Both the position numbers and the translations under genes were made by a program. Below, in pieces: positions 9,048 to 18,412 of a stretch of 64,000 nucleotides of DNA (position 1 is the first letter of the stretch; the number at the start of each line of letters is the position of its first letter). A model generated the notes under the pieces. The model ran no database searches. It was given only the letters and a program-made list of their open reading frames with translations, and was not told the origin of the DNA. The DNA comes from Opitutaceae bacterium. Lineage in GTDB: Bacteria > Verrucomicrobiota > Verrucomicrobiia > Opitutales > Opitutaceae. The DNA lies in the NCBI GenBank assembly GCA_015075305.1, contig JABTUS010000003.1, positions 248,001 through 312,000 of the forward strand. The letters are read 5' to 3'.

Positions 9048-10100
9048 ATGGTGGCGCCGATTCTCATCGTCGGACAGGGCATTGCGGGGACCGCCCTTGC
9101 GTGGGAATTCGAGCGTGCGGGATTTTCGTTTGAGATCGCTGATGCGGGCCTCGACGGATCGGCCACGCAGGTTGCGGCGGGAATCGTGAATCCGATAACC
9201 GGTCAGCGATTCGTGAAGAACTGGCGCATCGACAGCCTGCTCGGACCGTCGCGGGAGTTCTACCAGGGCATCGGCAGGGAGCTGGGCATCGAGCTTGTTC
9301 GCGATGTTCGCATCCGCCGGCTGTTTGCCGATGTCGGTGAATTTGCACGCGGGAAGGAAAAGGCGGATGCCGGAAAGTGGCGCCCGTACGTCGATTCCTC
9401 GGCGGTGGAGCCCGAGGGTTTCTGGATCGAAGGCGGCTGCCAGGTTGATTTGCCGGCGCTTCTGGAAGGATCGCGACGACGCTGGATCAAACGAGGGATG
9501 CTTCAGCAGCGAGTCGTCGACCCTCCGGCGGAAATTTCGAGGCGCGACTTGGTCATCCTCTGCACGGGCGGCGGCCTGTATCGGGAATTTGGTGACAGTT
9601 TGAAGTTTGAACGTGCCAAGGGTGAGGTCATTGAAGTGGCGGCTGCGGGCGGGGTGTTTGAACCGGGCGTGATCCGCAGCGGGGATGCCTGGGTGGTGCC
9701 GCGCAGCCACTCGACCGCGCAGGTGGGTTCGACCTACGACCGCGAGGCCGAGGACCTCGTTCCGACCGGCCCGGCCCGCGAAACGCTCTTCGCGCACCTG
9801 CGCGGGCTGCATCCGGGTATTGAAGCGCGCATTGAAAGGCAACGCTGCGGCTGGCGCATGTCAGTACCCGACCGCCGTCCCGTGGTCGGACGCGTGCCGG
9901 GACTCGAACGCATGGGCATCTTCGGCGGACTCAGTTCAAAAGGCGTGCTCACCGCCCCATGGATCGCGCGCCAGTGGGTGCACCACCTCGCGGAGGGCAT
10001 TGGGTTCGACGCGGACATCGCCATCGGGCGCTGCTGGCAGGGCTGCGTTCGGATGGGTTTAAACGCGGAGACGCCAAGGCGCGATGTTCGGAGAGAATGA
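9048..10100 (+). CDS. FAD-dependent oxidoreductase (DAO/MnmC C-domain type)
   Basis: 350 residues. An N-terminal Rossmann FAD-binding motif (ILIVGQGIAGTALAWEFE) is followed by the ATQVAAGIVNPITGQRF segment seen in glycine-oxidase and MnmC-type proteins, and by a C-terminal FAD contact region (GIFGGLSSKGVLTAPW). Start is the ATG at 9048, with a GTG one codon earlier. The product probably oxidises a free or tRNA-bound amine; the substrate is not predictable here. The last 15 or so codons (GGTTTAAACGCGGAGACGCC) resemble intergenic spacer, so the natural stop may have been lost and the tail extended. Confidence 0.82.
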   Translation: MVAPILIVGQGIAGTALAWEFERAGFSFEIADAGLDGSATQVAAGIVNPITGQRFVKNWRIDSLLGPSREFYQGIGRELGIELVRDVRIRRLFADVGEFARGKEKADAGKWRPYVDSSAVEPEGFWIEGGCQVDLPALLEGSRRRWIKRGMLQQRVVDPPAEISRRDLVILCTGGGLYREFGDSLKFERAKGEVIEVAAAGGVFEPGVIRSGDAWVVPRSHSTAQVGSTYDREAEDLVPTGPARETLFAHLRGLHPGIEARIERQRCGWRMSVPDRRPVVGRVPGLERMGIFGGLSSKGVLTAPWIARQWVHHLAEGIGFDADIAIGRCWQGCVRMGLNAETPRRDVRRE

Positions 10101-10384
10101 GGACGTTTCGGATTCGACGGAAAGTCGCACGCGGAGATGGATTTCCCTTCATTTGGAGGGGCACGCTCCGTCGTGACCTGGGCCCGTGCATCGTAAAACG
10201 CGGCCAGACCAATTCCATTTTCACATCGCGCACCTTTGACCCGGCTATTGATGAGCCTCCACCCTGCAAGGGCTCATCTCTCCCATTGTCATGCCGCTTC
10301 ACACTCACTTCCCCTGCCGACGTCGTGGCGCGACGAATTTGGCATGGGTCGCCAGTCGGCATTGGGGAGCTTGACGGTCAGGAA

Positions 10385-10410
10385 TGCGAAAGGTGAGGTT
10401 TGACCCCTTT
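10385..10410 (+). repeat. 26-nt dispersed direct repeat, copy 1
   Basis: Core GTGAGGTTTGACCCCTTT with a 5' TGCGAAAG. It matches 35222-35247 at 25 of 26 positions and has the same orientation. Both copies lie in non-coding DNA. The origin is unknown; a REP-like or mobile-element relic is possible. Confidence 0.7.
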
Positions 10411-10832
10411 TGAACTGGGAAACGAATTTTTGTTTTTGTTCGATGCCCGGGACATGCCGGGCGGGGACATTCCCGCCGACACCGCCGTGTTTTGGATCGA
10501 CGTTTGAGTATCCGATGAACGCCGATCCATTCGCTTCCAGCGATGTTCAGGAGCTCGCCGGGCCAACTGCTGGAGTTCCGTTAAAGGGTGAACCTCCAGA
10601 TACCTTTGTTATGTGAAATAATAGGAAATAATGGATGCTTAAATCGCAATCGACTGGGACAGATCGTGTCGAAGTCGCAATCTTTGCTATGAATTCCACC
10701 ACTGACCGTGAATGATATTTTTGGCTCTAAGCGTCATATAACATGATATTACATATCAGCTTAAGATTTTCTGCAGCACCATCCAATCTTCTGGATTCTG
10801 AGTGCGGGTTGCGCGGGTCTCAGAAAAGTCAT

Positions 10833-10863
10833 ATGAAATACATGCCAGTTGCCTTTGTTTCAC
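10833..10863. promoter_or_regulatory. Candidate LacI-family operator, site 1
   Basis: A 31-nt site with arms ATGAAATA and TGTTTCAC separated by 15 nt (imperfect inverted repeat, since TGTTTCAC reads GTGAAACA on the other strand). The same arms with the same spacing occur at 31490-31520. It ends 44 nt before the LacI start codon, a position that would suit autoregulation. No protein-DNA evidence is available. Confidence 0.35.
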
Positions 10864-10906
10864 AAATAGACTTGCCCTGGGAAAGCGAGAAACGTACGGC
10901 TGAATC

Positions 10907-12031
10907 GTGAAATCGAACCCTGCGAGCAAACCTGTCAAAGTCACCGTATTGGATGTGGCGGCTGCGGCGAAAGTGGCGGTGGGAACGGTTTCACGCGTGC
11001 TCAACACGCCTGATGCGGTGGGTCCGGAGATTCGGCAGCGGGTGCTGGATGCTGTCGGCAGGATCAACTACAAGCCGCTGCGACGGCATCGCAAGACGGG
11101 TGGGAATGTCCGCGGTGGAGTTCGCAGGCAGCAGGGCAACATTGGAGTGCTGCTGATGGGGATGGACGACTCGCTGACGCACCTGCCGGTGATCAGCGAG
11201 GTTCTGCACGGCGTCGAACTGGCGATGGCGGAAGAGGGATTGAACCTGATGCTCGCCAACGTCCCGCAGGCGGATCGGGTTCCCGCTTTTCTGGCCAACA
11301 ATCAGGTCGACGGCCTCATCCTGAAGTGTCCGCTTCTCGGCGATCTGCGGGCTTGCGCCAACCCCAAGCTGGTCGACGCCATCAACCGGATTCCCCACAT
11401 CTGGCTGCTTGGCAAGCCGGAGTCCGCGGAGGGCGACATGTGCGGCTCCGATGGTGAGGCGGGAACCGCCCAGGTGGCGAAACATTTGTATGCGCGGGGA
11501 CACCGGCGGATCGGCTACCTGCATCCCAGGCCCGGACAGACTCGATCGGAAGGGGTCAAGCACTCGCTGGCGCTTCACATGCGGCAACTGGGCATGGAGC
11601 TGCGGATTTTTGAAAGTGCGTCATCCAGGGAGGTGAGGTGGCCGCTGCCCGCGATCACCAGTCCGGATGAAATTCTGCCCCTGCTTGACGTGTGGGCCGC
11701 GCTTCCCGAGGCCGAAAGGCCGACCGCGCTGGTGGTGACTGCGGACAGCATTGCCGTGCAGGTTTATCATGCGCTTCACCAGCGTGGAAAGCAGGTTGGG
11801 CGGGATCTCAGCCTGATTTCCATCAATCATGAACGCCCGTTGGTTGTCGGATTGAATCCGTCGCTCACGACCATCGACATTCGCGCCCAGAGCATCGGGC
11901 GACGCGCCGTCGAGCAATTGCGCTGGCGCATGGCCGACCGGAGCGGCGCGGATACCGCACCCGCGCGCGTCTTGATTGAACCCCGCTTGGTGGAAGGCGG
12001 CTCGGTTGCACGATTGACGCCGCATTCCTGA
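10907..12031 (+). CDS. LacI-family transcriptional regulator
   Basis: 374 residues. The helix-turn-helix at about residues 13-35 reads VLDVAAAAKVAVGTVSRVLN, followed by a hinge helix region and a periplasmic-binding-protein-like sensor domain (from about residue 75, GNIGVLLMGMDD). First gene of the plus-strand catabolic set; the glycosidase-like gene starts 25 nt after its stop. Start codon is GTG at 10907. It probably represses the sugar-acid locus in the absence of an inducer; the ligand is unknown. Confidence 0.9.
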   Translation: MKSNPASKPVKVTVLDVAAAAKVAVGTVSRVLNTPDAVGPEIRQRVLDAVGRINYKPLRRHRKTGGNVRGGVRRQQGNIGVLLMGMDDSLTHLPVISEVLHGVELAMAEEGLNLMLANVPQADRVPAFLANNQVDGLILKCPLLGDLRACANPKLVDAINRIPHIWLLGKPESAEGDMCGSDGEAGTAQVAKHLYARGHRRIGYLHPRPGQTRSEGVKHSLALHMRQLGMELRIFESASSREVRWPLPAITSPDEILPLLDVWAALPEAERPTALVVTADSIAVQVYHALHQRGKQVGRDLSLISINHERPLVVGLNPSLTTIDIRAQSIGRRAVEQLRWRMADRSGADTAPARVLIEPRLVEGGSVARLTPHS

Positions 12032-12056
12032 CCGATTTCACGCGCGGCTCTCTCCC

Positions 12057-14507
12057 ATGGACAAGATGCGGTGCGGACTGTGGACGCTTGCGACCCTTGC
12101 GCTGCTTCAAGCGGGCGCGCACGGGAAGCCCGAGACCGTCGCGCTCTGGCTGTTTGATGAGCCTGCGGGCGTGTACCCCAGCACACCCCTTGACACAAGT
12201 GCCGGCTTGGACGCACCGCTTGTGCTGGGTCTGGGTGGAAGCGTGATTCCAGGGCGGTTTGGGAATGCAGTTTCGACAGTGCCATATCCACCGACGAAGA
12301 TTCCGAGCCAGGGTGAGGAAACGGCCGCTCTCGGCGATTTTCCCATTCCGAAGGGTAGCACCCAGGAGCCTCTGACCTGGCGCAACAACCAATTCACAGC
12401 GCTGATGACATCCGGAGAAAATCACCTCCGGAAACAGGTGAGCTTTGTGCGTCCGACGCACACCGACATGAATCTCGGGAATTTTGACTGGACGGTGGAA
12501 TTCTGGGGGCGCGCCCGCGGTGAGGCGGCGTGGGGAACATTGCTTGAAGTTGGCACCGGACCGAGGGGCGAAAACCAACTCTTCACCCGGATCGGTTGCA
12601 ATCTGCAGTTGGGCGCGATGAGCATTGAACAGATGAGCGGTGGACCGGCGGTCGAGACGGTCCTTGAAGCCTCCTCCGGAAACGCGCTGTCCCCGAGCTG
12701 GCATCATTTCGCATTGGTGCACCACTCAGCGTCGATGCGCCTTGTGCTGTTTCTCGACGGCAAGCAGCGTGCCGAGGCGGAAGGTGTGACACTGAACCGA
12801 TTGCCACAGGGGAGCGAGGACTACATGAGCATTGGACGAGACGGCGCGTGGCGGCATGCGCTTCCGGGTGCGATCGATGAGCTGCGCATTTCCCGTGGAG
12901 CGGTCTACACGCGTGCATTTGAACCGCCGGAGAGCTTCGCACCCGTTGAGCCCATGGTTGAGCTGGAGCGCGGACCTCCCCTGCTGTTCGCACCGGATTC
13001 TGCTGCGGAGACGGTTGTTCCGCTTGGACAGCGCAAGTGCCTGTTCATCGACGGTTCATTGATTGCGAGAAGTGAAAACGTTGAGTTTGCGGTGAAGCCG
13101 CCTCGACGAATTGATCGCGTGGATCTCAGGATTTCATCTCATTTTCGCAAGCATCTCACGGTCATCGAGGATCCGGATGGCCTGATCCGAATCTACAATG
13201 GAGGAATCGACGACTATCTCATCGTGCACACGTCGCACGACGGCCTGCATTTCACGGCTCCGGACACGGGTCTGCATCACAAGGATGCAAGGAATGTCGT
13301 CATTGCGGAACCCGCGCCCCTGGGCCGGCCGATCATCGACTTCAATGGTCCGGCGGAATATCGTTGGAAGTATGTCAGCGGGCTCGAGGGTCGCGGCGTC
13401 TACCTGTACACCTCGCCCGATGGCTGGACCTGGCGCCGGCACCGCACCGCGGTGCTGCCCTTTCGCTCGGGCTCGCAATCCAGCCTGTACTATGACGACC
13501 AGCGCGGGCTGTACGTCGGTTTTCACCGGACGGGATTTCCAATGAGCCTGGAGGGTGGGACGCAGCGCGAGTTTGTGCGGTCGGAAGCGCGCGATATTTT
13601 TCACCCGTGGCCCGTGACCTTCCTGTCCCAGGAGCAGGTTTGGGATATCGCGAAGAACCGTCCACTGCGTTCGCCACAGCCCTGGTGGCTGGACAACGGC
13701 CCGCTCACTCCCGGCGATTTTGGGGTGGAGCTGCCGACCTCGTTTGCACCCGATCCAGCGATCGATCCGGCAGGCAGCGGCATCTATGTGCCCAAGGCCG
13801 GCAAATACCCGTGGGCGACGGACACCTATCTGGCGTTTCCATCCCTTTACTTCGATTATGAGCAACCCAGACTGCCGGCGGCGCGGCGAGCGTTGATGGA
13901 TCCGGTACGGGGGCTGGGCTCAGGGCAGGTGGAAACTCAAATGTCGGTCAGTCGTGACGGCATTCACTGGCGGCGGCTGCCCAGCCCCGCCTACATTCCG
14001 GCGGGTCGCATCTGTGGACGCGATCTTCATCAGGTGTACATGGGCGAAGGCATGGTTCGCCGGGGCAATGAGATCTGGCAGTACTTTTTTGGCAGGGAGG
14101 ATTATCATTCGCCGGTGAAGCCGGCCCCGGGCGGCGACGCTGTCTATCGGGCGGTTCAGCGCCTCGATGGTTTCGTCGCGGCGGAGTCAGCGTATGACCG
14201 GCTCGCGACGCTCACGACGAAACCGTTTAGATTCCAGGGAAACCGGCTTGTGCTCAACATTGACACCGGCGCGATGGGTTATGCCCAGATTGGCATTGTT
14301 GGTGAGGACGGATCCCCCATCCCTGGCTTTGAATGGCAGAACTGCGTCTACATCAATGGTGACTTCATTGCCAAAACAGTGGAATGGCTGACCGGCAGCG
14401 GCCATCCCGCGCACACCGACGTATCGGCGCTGGCCGGTCGACCGGTGAGGCTGGTGATGAAAATGCGGGGAACATCGCTCTACGCGTTTCAATTCGAGGG
14501 CCGGTGA
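12057..14507 (+). CDS. Secreted LamG / five-bladed-propeller glycosidase-like protein
   Basis: 816 residues with a signal peptide (MRCGLWTLATLALLQAGAHG). Residues about 28-310 form a concanavalin-like LamG module (VALWLFDEP ... WTVEFWGRA ... LRISRGAVYTRAFEP). The remainder resembles the five-bladed propeller of GH32/GH43-like enzymes (YIYTSPDGWTW-type blades: GVYLYTSPDGWTWRRH, MSVSRDGIHWRRLPSP), ending in a beta-sandwich. This architecture is common in Verrucomicrobiota and Planctomycetota polysaccharide loci. A catalytic triad could not be assigned, so hydrolase activity is inferred. It follows the LacI gene closely and is intact. Confidence 0.72.
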   Translation: MDKMRCGLWTLATLALLQAGAHGKPETVALWLFDEPAGVYPSTPLDTSAGLDAPLVLGLGGSVIPGRFGNAVSTVPYPPTKIPSQGEETAALGDFPIPKGSTQEPLTWRNNQFTALMTSGENHLRKQVSFVRPTHTDMNLGNFDWTVEFWGRARGEAAWGTLLEVGTGPRGENQLFTRIGCNLQLGAMSIEQMSGGPAVETVLEASSGNALSPSWHHFALVHHSASMRLVLFLDGKQRAEAEGVTLNRLPQGSEDYMSIGRDGAWRHALPGAIDELRISRGAVYTRAFEPPESFAPVEPMVELERGPPLLFAPDSAAETVVPLGQRKCLFIDGSLIARSENVEFAVKPPRRIDRVDLRISSHFRKHLTVIEDPDGLIRIYNGGIDDYLIVHTSHDGLHFTAPDTGLHHKDARNVVIAEPAPLGRPIIDFNGPAEYRWKYVSGLEGRGVYLYTSPDGWTWRRHRTAVLPFRSGSQSSLYYDDQRGLYVGFHRTGFPMSLEGGTQREFVRSEARDIFHPWPVTFLSQEQVWDIAKNRPLRSPQPWWLDNGPLTPGDFGVELPTSFAPDPAIDPAGSGIYVPKAGKYPWATDTYLAFPSLYFDYEQPRLPAARRALMDPVRGLGSGQVETQMSVSRDGIHWRRLPSPAYIPAGRICGRDLHQVYMGEGMVRRGNEIWQYFFGREDYHSPVKPAPGGDAVYRAVQRLDGFVAAESAYDRLATLTTKPFRFQGNRLVLNIDTGAMGYAQIGIVGEDGSPIPGFEWQNCVYINGDFIAKTVEWLTGSGHPAHTDVSALAGRPVRLVMKMRGTSLYAFQFEGR

Positions 14508-14929
14508 AAAGCACGCCGCGCCAGCGGCGGGCTGCGCGGGTTGTTTTCGAGAAGTGTATTTTGTTTTGGATACGAGCATTCCTGCGGCAATGCACCGCGC
14601 GCGTGGGCGCGTGAAGGAGGAGGGATGGCATTGCCGGCATACTGATGAAATATTATTATTTCATAGAAGTGCCGGCATCGTGAATTCGTGCCCAACCGTG
14701 CGCTGTTTTTTCGGCGTAGCGCAATTTCATGAGAGCAACATTTCTCCGTCGCATTCCCTTCCGCGCTGGCACGGGAAAAATCGTCTATTTCAATGCTTGA
14801 CACGAAGTAGTTTCATCCACGTTTTCACGTCTGATTCAAACCGGTTGGATCGCCAACCACGCCACACCTCCGATCCTGTAGTACCCCGAAAATTTCCAGC
14901 CGCACCGCCTGGCGGAATTTTCCGCCACA
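14508..14929. other. Intergenic region with nested dyad symmetry
   Basis: About 420 bases with no gene. It contains a 46-bp nested inverted repeat at 14632-14677, described separately, and is the upstream region of the broken TonB receptor gene. Confidence 0.6.
14632..14677. promoter_or_regulatory. Nested 46-bp dyad, possible operator
   Basis: The inner element is a perfect palindrome, ATGAAATA-ttat-TATTTCAT (14645-14664). It is flanked at exactly 5 nt on each side by the self-complementary octamer TGCCGGCA (14632-14639 and 14670-14677). The inner half-site ATGAAATA is the same word found in the 31-nt sites at 10833 and 31490. It has no T-run, so a terminator is unlikely; a regulator binding site is the simplest reading. 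Confidence 0.4.
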
Positions 14930-16050
14930 GTGAGCCTGGTCCAACAACAGCTTATGACGACGCCAGGCATTCCTTCACTGATTCCAGTCCGTGGCTCGCT
15001 GGCCATGATTGTTCTTGTTCTGACGGCGGCAAACCTGCGTGCCGGTGACATCACCGGTCGAGTTTCCGATCCGAAGACCGGTAATTACGTCGTCGGCGCA
15101 TCGATTCTTGATGTCGGGACCAATCGGGAGACGATTTCCGATCGTGAAGGCCGCTATTCGCTTCGCGGATTGCCGGCGGGTCCCACCACGCTGCTGATCG
15201 ACTCGATCGGCTATGACACCAAGTCAGAGAAAGTGCTGGTGCCGGAGAGCGGCTCAATAGAGCTGAATGTTCTCCTGGGCAGTGAAGTCGTGCAGCTTGG
15301 CACATTCACCGTCGAGGGCGCGCGAATGGGGCGTGCGAAGGCGCTGCAGCAGAAGCGCACCGCACTGAAATTCAAGGACATCATTTCCGCGGACGCGGTC
15401 GGCAATCTGCCGGACAGAAATGTTGCCGAAGCGCTCTCGCGGGTGGCGGCATCGGTTTGACGATGAATGCGGGTGAAGGCACCTTTGTTTCGATTCGTGG
15501 TGTGGAGCCCAACCTGAACAATGTGACGTTCAACGGCACGACTGTCGCTCCTCCGGGCGTGGATGGACGAACCGGCCGTGCCACGGAGCTGGAGGCGCAG
15601 ATCCCCTTCAGTGCTTTCCTGGGCAAGGGCGTGCTGGCCGGTTTCTCCGTGAATGCCAATGCCACATTCATCAAATCGAAAGTCACCGTGCCGGGACGGG
15701 AAAGCGAGGACCTGCCGTTCTTCCAGCAGCCCGACCGCATCTTCAACCTGGCCCTTTCCTACCAGAAGGGTCGGATCACGGCGCGAATCGCATACAACTA
15801 CCAGACGGAAAGCCTCACCCTCCTCGGCGGGGAAAGCAGTGAAACGGGCAGCGAGGATGAATACCAGGCGGATCGGTATTTCATTGATCTCCAGGCGGGC
15901 GTGAAGCTGTCGGAAAGATTCTCAATTTTTGCCAACTGGAAGAACGTGACGAACGAGTATGACGACACCTACATCGGAGAGAGATACCGGCTGCGCCAGT
16001 CCTACGATTTCGGCAGCGATTTTCGCGCGGGCATGCGGTATACCTTCTAG
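14930..16050 (+). pseudogene. TonB-dependent receptor remnant: frameshift plus large internal deletion
   Basis: The first part encodes a signal peptide, a carboxypeptidase-regulatory-like domain (ITGRVSDPKTGNYVVGASI) and the start of the plug (FKDIISADAVGNLPDRNVAE). At about 15447 one G is missing from a G-run, which throws RVAGIGLTMNAGEG out of frame. The second frame continues FVSIRGVEPNLNNVTFNGTT and GVDGRTGRA, then jumps straight to late barrel strands (PFFQQPDRIFNLALSY) and a normal end (FRAGMRYTF). Roughly 500 or more residues of plug and barrel are absent compared with a usual receptor of 900-1000 residues. It would have been the glycan importer of this locus. Start is GTG 14930 or ATG 14954. 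Confidence 0.88.
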
Positions 16051-16062
16051 TGTTCCCGTCCA

Positions 16063-16938
16063 ATGAAATCGGAGCTGCTGATCGCCGCCGCGCTTGTTGT
16101 TGCTCCACTCCTGCATCTTGAGGCAGCCATGTACGCCCGCTTCGAAGATGACGGTGGCGTGAGTCATTTCGCATCCCTCACAGGAGGCACCCTGGATGTC
16201 CTCGATGCGGCGCCATGGGCCGGCGGCAAACCCACGGGGGAGAGAGTTGCGATCGAAAAGGTGCGGCTCCTGCCGCCTTCGGCGCCGCGCAATATCATCG
16301 GTCTGGCAGGGGCGTATGTCCGCAACGGGATGCGGCCTGCGCGCGATACGATTCGATGGTTCGCGAAATCTCCTTCAGCGGCCGCCGCATCCGGAGAGGA
16401 CGTGCCGGTTCCCCAGGGACTAGACACGCTCAAGGCCGAGGTGGAATTGGTGGCGATCATCGGACGCCGCTGCCGCAATCTCACGCCTGAGCAGGCGCGC
16501 GCCGCGATCTTCGGCTTTTGCACGGGCACGGAGATTTTTGGCTTCGCTCAAGATTTTTATCAGACTCATCGCGAAACTCCCCCGTCCAGCGACACGATGC
16601 TCGAAGCCGGCCTCAAGCTGGGTGACAAGATGGCCCCCTTCGGACCCTTAGTACACACCAGTGTTGATTGGCGCGAACTGTCCACAACCTTGCGCGTGAT
16701 TGCTGCGGACGGAAAGGTCTCGGCGGAATATCACGATTCAACCAAGGGCATGCTCCACACACCAGCGGAAGCTGTCAGCCAGCTCTCGCAGATCATGACA
16801 CTGGAGCCGGGCGATGTCATTTTCACCGGCTCGACGAAATCGTTCATTGTGCACGCTGGAGATACAGTGGAGACGGAAGTCGCCGGACTTGGGCGTCTGC
16901 GCAACCGCATCGTGCCTCCTCCCTCAGGCACGCCATGA
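16063..16938 (+). CDS. Fumarylacetoacetate-hydrolase family protein with signal peptide
   Basis: 291 residues. The FAH fold is clear: NIIGLAGAYVRNG, then a metal-binding KAEVELVAIIGRRCRNLT, FGFCTGTEIFGFAQDF, and C-terminal EPGDVIFTGSTKSF. Family members are usually cytoplasmic and cleave or hydrate 2-oxo acids. Here the protein starts MKSELLIAAALVVAPLLHLEAAM, which looks like a cleavable signal peptide. It starts 12 nt after the broken receptor and is intact. Likely role: hydrolysis of an acylpyruvate-type intermediate or dehydration of a sugar-acid product made by the neighbouring enolase-superfamily enzyme. Confidence 0.85.
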   Translation: MKSELLIAAALVVAPLLHLEAAMYARFEDDGGVSHFASLTGGTLDVLDAAPWAGGKPTGERVAIEKVRLLPPSAPRNIIGLAGAYVRNGMRPARDTIRWFAKSPSAAAASGEDVPVPQGLDTLKAEVELVAIIGRRCRNLTPEQARAAIFGFCTGTEIFGFAQDFYQTHRETPPSSDTMLEAGLKLGDKMAPFGPLVHTSVDWRELSTTLRVIAADGKVSAEYHDSTKGMLHTPAEAVSQLSQIMTLEPGDVIFTGSTKSFIVHAGDTVETEVAGLGRLRNRIVPPPSGTP

Positions 16939-17007
16939 CGACGGGATTGCGAGACGATGCGAGCTGAGGCATGAGTTTTCTGCCGATGCCGTTGAATTTG
17001 ATCTGCC

Positions 17008-18300
17008 ATGAAACGACGTGATTTCCTCAAGGCTGCAGTGACGGCGGGTTCCGGTGCCGCCCTTTGCGGCGCGCCCGGTTTTGCCCGCGCCCAGGAGACG
17101 CACGATGTCCGCAATCTGCGCATCACGGATCTGAAGACATTCCTGGTTGATGGCGGTGGGGATGAGAACTTTGTTTTCGTCAAGGTCTACACCAATCAGG
17201 GCATCACTGGCCTGGGCGAAGGCACGCTCGCGGGCAAGGGGTTGACGGTCGCCACGGCAATCGGCGAACTCAAGCGGCACCTCAAGGGCAGGGATCCCAC
17301 GGAGATTGAGCGCATCTGGCAGGACGTTTTTCGTGGTCCGCGCTACCGCGGCGGCCCCGTGCTGATGTCGGCGCTCAGCGCTGTGGAGATCGCGTTGTGG
17401 GACATCCTGGGCCAGGCCGCGGGACTTCCGATCTGGCGGCTGCTGGGCGGTCGCGCTCGCGACAAAGTGCGCCTGTACTGTCACGAAGGCCACCTGCAGC
17501 GCATCAGCCACCGGGAGAAACGCCGTGTCAGCTCTCCCGAAGAAGCCCTTGATCTCTGGGTGAAGCGGAAGAGCGAGGGATGGACCTGCGTCAAGGGCGG
17601 TTTCTTTCCGGTGGAGAGCCGCGGCGTTGATTTTCGAAAGGCGATCGAGGAGGGGGTCGCGCAGCTCGCCCAGGTGCGCGCTGCTGTCGGACCGGAGTTT
17701 GACATCATCGTGGAGATGCACGCCAAGGCCAGCCCGGTGGCGGCGATCGAGTTCTGCAACCAGGTCGAGCCCTACCGGCCGCTGTGGGTGGAGGAAGCCT
17801 CGCAGCTTGAGAGTGAAGTGATCTCCGAGGTGCGGCAGATCCGCTCGCAAACCCGGGTGCCGCTGGGCACGGGCGAACGGCTGTGCACACGGTACGAGTT
17901 CGCGCCCTTGTGCACGGAACGCCTGGTGGATGTCATCATGCCCGATGTGGTTCATGTCGGCGGCATATCTGAAATGCGCAAGATCGCGGCGCTCGCCGAC
18001 ACCTTCCGGATCGAAGTGTCCCCCCACAATCCGCAGAGCGAGGTCAGCACGCTTGCGTCGCTTCACGTCTGCGCCTGCACGCCAAACTGCGGGCTTCTGG
18101 AAATCGGGAGCGGGCAGGATCCCTTCTGGCGCGACCTCTTTTTTGGCGGGCTTTTCAATTACGAACGCGGCTATGCCGCGCTTCCCGAGAAACCGGGCCT
18201 GGGCATCGACCTGGACGAAAAAGTGGCCTCGAAGTACCCGTATCAGGAGAAGGATTTCAAGTCGCTGCGGTTTCCCGATGGCGCGATAACGGACCGTTGA
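17008..18300 (+). CDS. Enolase-superfamily sugar-acid dehydratase with Tat signal
   Basis: 430 residues, mandelate-racemase/galactonate-dehydratase type. The N terminus (MKRRDFLKAAVTAGSGAALC) has the twin-arginine pattern. Catalytic region: metal-ligand segment IIVEMHAKA (Glu where Asp is usual, His kept), WVEEAS (second ligand), GTGERL (third ligand) and SPHNPQSEV with the general-acid His. These fit a 2-keto-3-deoxy-sugar-acid-forming dehydratase of the galactonate/mannonate branch. Intact, 69 nt after the FAH gene. Substrate cannot be fixed; an aldonate or uronate from the imported glycan is inferred. Confidence 0.88.
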   Translation: MKRRDFLKAAVTAGSGAALCGAPGFARAQETHDVRNLRITDLKTFLVDGGGDENFVFVKVYTNQGITGLGEGTLAGKGLTVATAIGELKRHLKGRDPTEIERIWQDVFRGPRYRGGPVLMSALSAVEIALWDILGQAAGLPIWRLLGGRARDKVRLYCHEGHLQRISHREKRRVSSPEEALDLWVKRKSEGWTCVKGGFFPVESRGVDFRKAIEEGVAQLAQVRAAVGPEFDIIVEMHAKASPVAAIEFCNQVEPYRPLWVEEASQLESEVISEVRQIRSQTRVPLGTGERLCTRYEFAPLCTERLVDVIMPDVVHVGGISEMRKIAALADTFRIEVSPHNPQSEVSTLASLHVCACTPNCGLLEIGSGQDPFWRDLFFGGLFNYERGYAALPEKPGLGIDLDEKVASKYPYQEKDFKSLRFPDGAITDR

Positions 18301-18412
18301 ACCCAGTGCGCGATTCCATCGTCAGCCCAACGCTTCACCGAAACCCGGATTCGCCCGCGCGACGCCTGTTGCGCAGGCGGTCCGGGAGCCAGTGACTCCG
18401 GACCGCAACTAA

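Larger units (their letters stand above)
10101..10906. other. Intergenic region with repeat and promoter of the LacI gene
   Basis: About 800 bases without a credible gene. The region holds a 26-nt repeat (10385-10410) that recurs at 35222-35247. Beyond 10600 the base composition turns AT-rich, unlike the flanks, with several TGAAATA words (10613, 10834). Short open frames here have no recognisable similarity. It marks the left edge of the accessory region. Confidence 0.6.

Noticed and set aside
10410-10616. 68-codon open frame in the left intergenic region
   Set aside because: Unusual composition and no similarity; overlaps the repeat and has no ribosome-binding site.
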